Source: an uncultured Clostridia bacterium
Lineage (GTDB): Bacteria; Bacillota; Clostridia; Christensenellales; Borkfalkiaceae
Assembly (NCBI GenBank): GCA_947627955.1
Contig: CANQXZ010000005.1
Location: 1 to 50,571 of the forward strand
Length of the DNA: 50,571 bases
Direction: 5' to 3'
Position 1 is the stretch's first letter, and every line of letters begins with the position of its first letter. The notes beneath the pieces were generated by a model, which had not been told where the DNA came from, did no database searches, and saw only the letters and a program-made list of their open reading frames with translations. A program made the position numbers and the translations under genes. Of the stretch, positions 49,612 to 50,571 are shown in pieces.

Positions 49612-50262
49612 ATGTTGTGGGAAGATATTCTTAAAATTGTTGCATCGGCAATAGCAAGTGTTGGCGGAGCGGGAGCAATTATTTGGGCGCTTTCATCGTT
49701 TTTCGGTAAAATGTGGGCGAATAAAATTCTGGAAAAACAAAAAGCCGAATTCCAAAAGGATATATAAGGGTATAAAAATGCCCTGTCGTGTGAACTTGAA
49801 AACGTTAAGGCAACGAACGAAAAACTGACATACATATCAAAGGTTCAATATGATATAGAAATTACGGCTATAAAAAACTTAACGGATGCGAGCCACAAAG
49901 TTTTGTTGGAGTGCTTTTCGATAATTCCTTACAACATGGCATTATTAAAAAATAAAGCCGAAATCATAGATCGGCATAATAGTCACTGCCAAAATTTTGT
50001 GGGATGCATGAATTCTTTTATGGATGTCTACGGAAGTTCGTTGGCATTCGTTGAAGAGGATATTGCGGAGCTATTCATGAAATTTTTATCTCTGTGCCGC
50101 AACCTGTTCAATTTATATAATCAAGTATATAGTGAGCAAATCGGGATACCGCAAAAATATGCTGAGCAGTTCTATGAGAAGGACGGGGAAATAGAGGAAA
50201 CGCACAAGGAGGTTATCGCAGCGATAAAGCAGCATCTGAAAGAGATACGTGTGGCAGAATAG
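49612..50262 (+). pseudogene. Membrane-anchored coiled-coil protein broken by an in-frame TAA
   Basis: Reading from ATG 49612 gives an N-terminal membrane segment (about 8-30; IVASAIASVGGAGAIIWAL), then a charged coiled coil ending at TAA 49765-49767. The same frame stays open for a further 164 codons to 50262 (G-Y-K-N-A-L-S-C-E-L-E-N-V-K at once continues the coiled coil), so the parts clearly belong together. One substitution (for example CAA or GAA to TAA) explains it. Intact length would be about 216 residues. The family is not recognised. AAGGAG stands about 10 nt before the ATG. The AT-rich composition and the nearby IS end suggest acquired DNA. A sequencing error is also possible. Confidence 0.75.
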
Positions 50263-50499
50263 TGCAGGAAAAAATTTTGCGCAACCTCAGGGCGCCGAAA
50301 TACGAAGAGATCACACGGGTGTTACTATTTACATGTTTAAGAAGTATTACATAACCTTTATCGCGCCGTGGCGCGTATTGATTTGAAATTTAATGTAATT
50401 AAACTGTTGACAACTTCCCGCATATTGCATATAATGTAATTGCTATTATAGGCAGATGCGTAACGCGTGCGTATCAACCCGGGGCCTGCGAAAGTGAAG
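50263..50499 (+). other. Intergenic region with consensus promoter
   Basis: No gene is visible. A consensus promoter is present (50407). The stretch 50450-50500 becomes GC-richer before the IS-like end, so the promoter may have served a gene now separated by the insertion. Confidence 0.5.
50407..50435 (+). promoter_or_regulatory. Consensus promoter upstream of the IS-like end
   Basis: TTGACA at 50407-50412, 17-nt spacer, TATAAT at 50430-50435. Transcription would run rightward into the mobile element. Confidence 0.85.
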
Positions 50500-50571
50500 T
50501 GAACCCCAAAGTTTGGACAAAAAATAAATAATTAGATTTGAGAATGAGTTCTGTATTGTATAGGGCTCATT
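50500..50571 (+). mobile_element. Left end of a putative IS3-family element (partial)
   Basis: TGAACCCCAAAGTTTGGACA from 50500 resembles the terminal inverted repeat of IS3/IS150-group elements, which begin TG and carry ACCCCAAA(A/G)TTTGGACA. A short AT-rich leader with a possible imperfect inverted repeat (AATGAG...CTCATT, 50544-50571) follows. The transposase genes would lie beyond the window. The call rests on remembered consensus. Confidence 0.55.

Overview
The window reads as chromosome of a GC-rich, Gram-positive-type Clostridia-like bacterium (Bacillota; possibly a Christensenellales-like gut lineage, which is an inference from gene style only). The grounds are AddA/AddB helicase-nucleases, ruvX followed by a DUF1292 gene, a nadB-nadC-niaR operon with a 3H-domain NiaR, BspA-type leucine-rich-repeat and Big_2 lipoproteins, and consensus TTGACA-17-TATAAT promoters. 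Coding is dense on both strands. I saw no tRNA, rRNA, CRISPR array or prophage module.

Layout. 1-10 kb: a small helical protein, an LRR lipoprotein with a structured leader or small RNA, a Myb-like regulator, ruvX, DUF1292, a short DtxR-type regulator, a PfkB/KdgK-type sugar kinase divergent from a D-2-hydroxyacid dehydrogenase, and a lipoprotein. 10.2-17.9 kb: addB-addA, a small membrane protein and a PRC-barrel protein. 18-19.4 kb: an AT-rich island with an XRE repressor and a divergent Big_2 lipoprotein sharing duplicated operator palindromes. 19.4-22.2 kb: nadB-nadC-niaR with a NiaR-like operator. 22.2-22.66 kb: a tandem array (192-bp period, two full copies plus a partial third) whose two full copies keep the same hairpins through compensatory base changes; this is a strong candidate for an undescribed structured RNA. 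22.7-30.7 kb: two small membrane proteins, a MATE transporter, an ArsB-like permease, a Nudix-YraN fusion, a CDF transporter, a GT4 glycosyltransferase and a YjbR/MmcQ-like protein.

30.9-48.36 kb holds the most unusual locus: eight same-strand, tightly packed or overlapping genes. Two are small membrane proteins with beta-rich domains. The third is a 1163-residue protein joining a GH3-like region, four membrane segments and a degenerate McrB-like AAA domain. Then come a membrane-anchored McrB-like AAA ATPase, a DUF2357-like coiled-coil protein, a second membrane-anchored AAA ATPase, a Trp/acid-rich 14-residue-repeat surface protein, and a 1953-residue membrane-anchored protein with about 20 MBG-like Ig-type repeats. 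I infer an ATP-driven, membrane-bound machine that couples cytoplasmic McrB-type AAA modules to a long cell-surface fibre, not a restriction system.

48.4-50.6 kb: a gluconate 5-dehydrogenase-like SDR, an AT-rich stretch with a gene broken by an in-frame TAA, and the left end of what looks like an IS3-family element.

A genome-style trait: several genes (ruvX, the DtxR gene, addB, the first gene of the AAA operon) have their start codon 6-7 nt after a TATAAT-like -10 box and no Shine-Dalgarno, so they are predicted to be leaderless.
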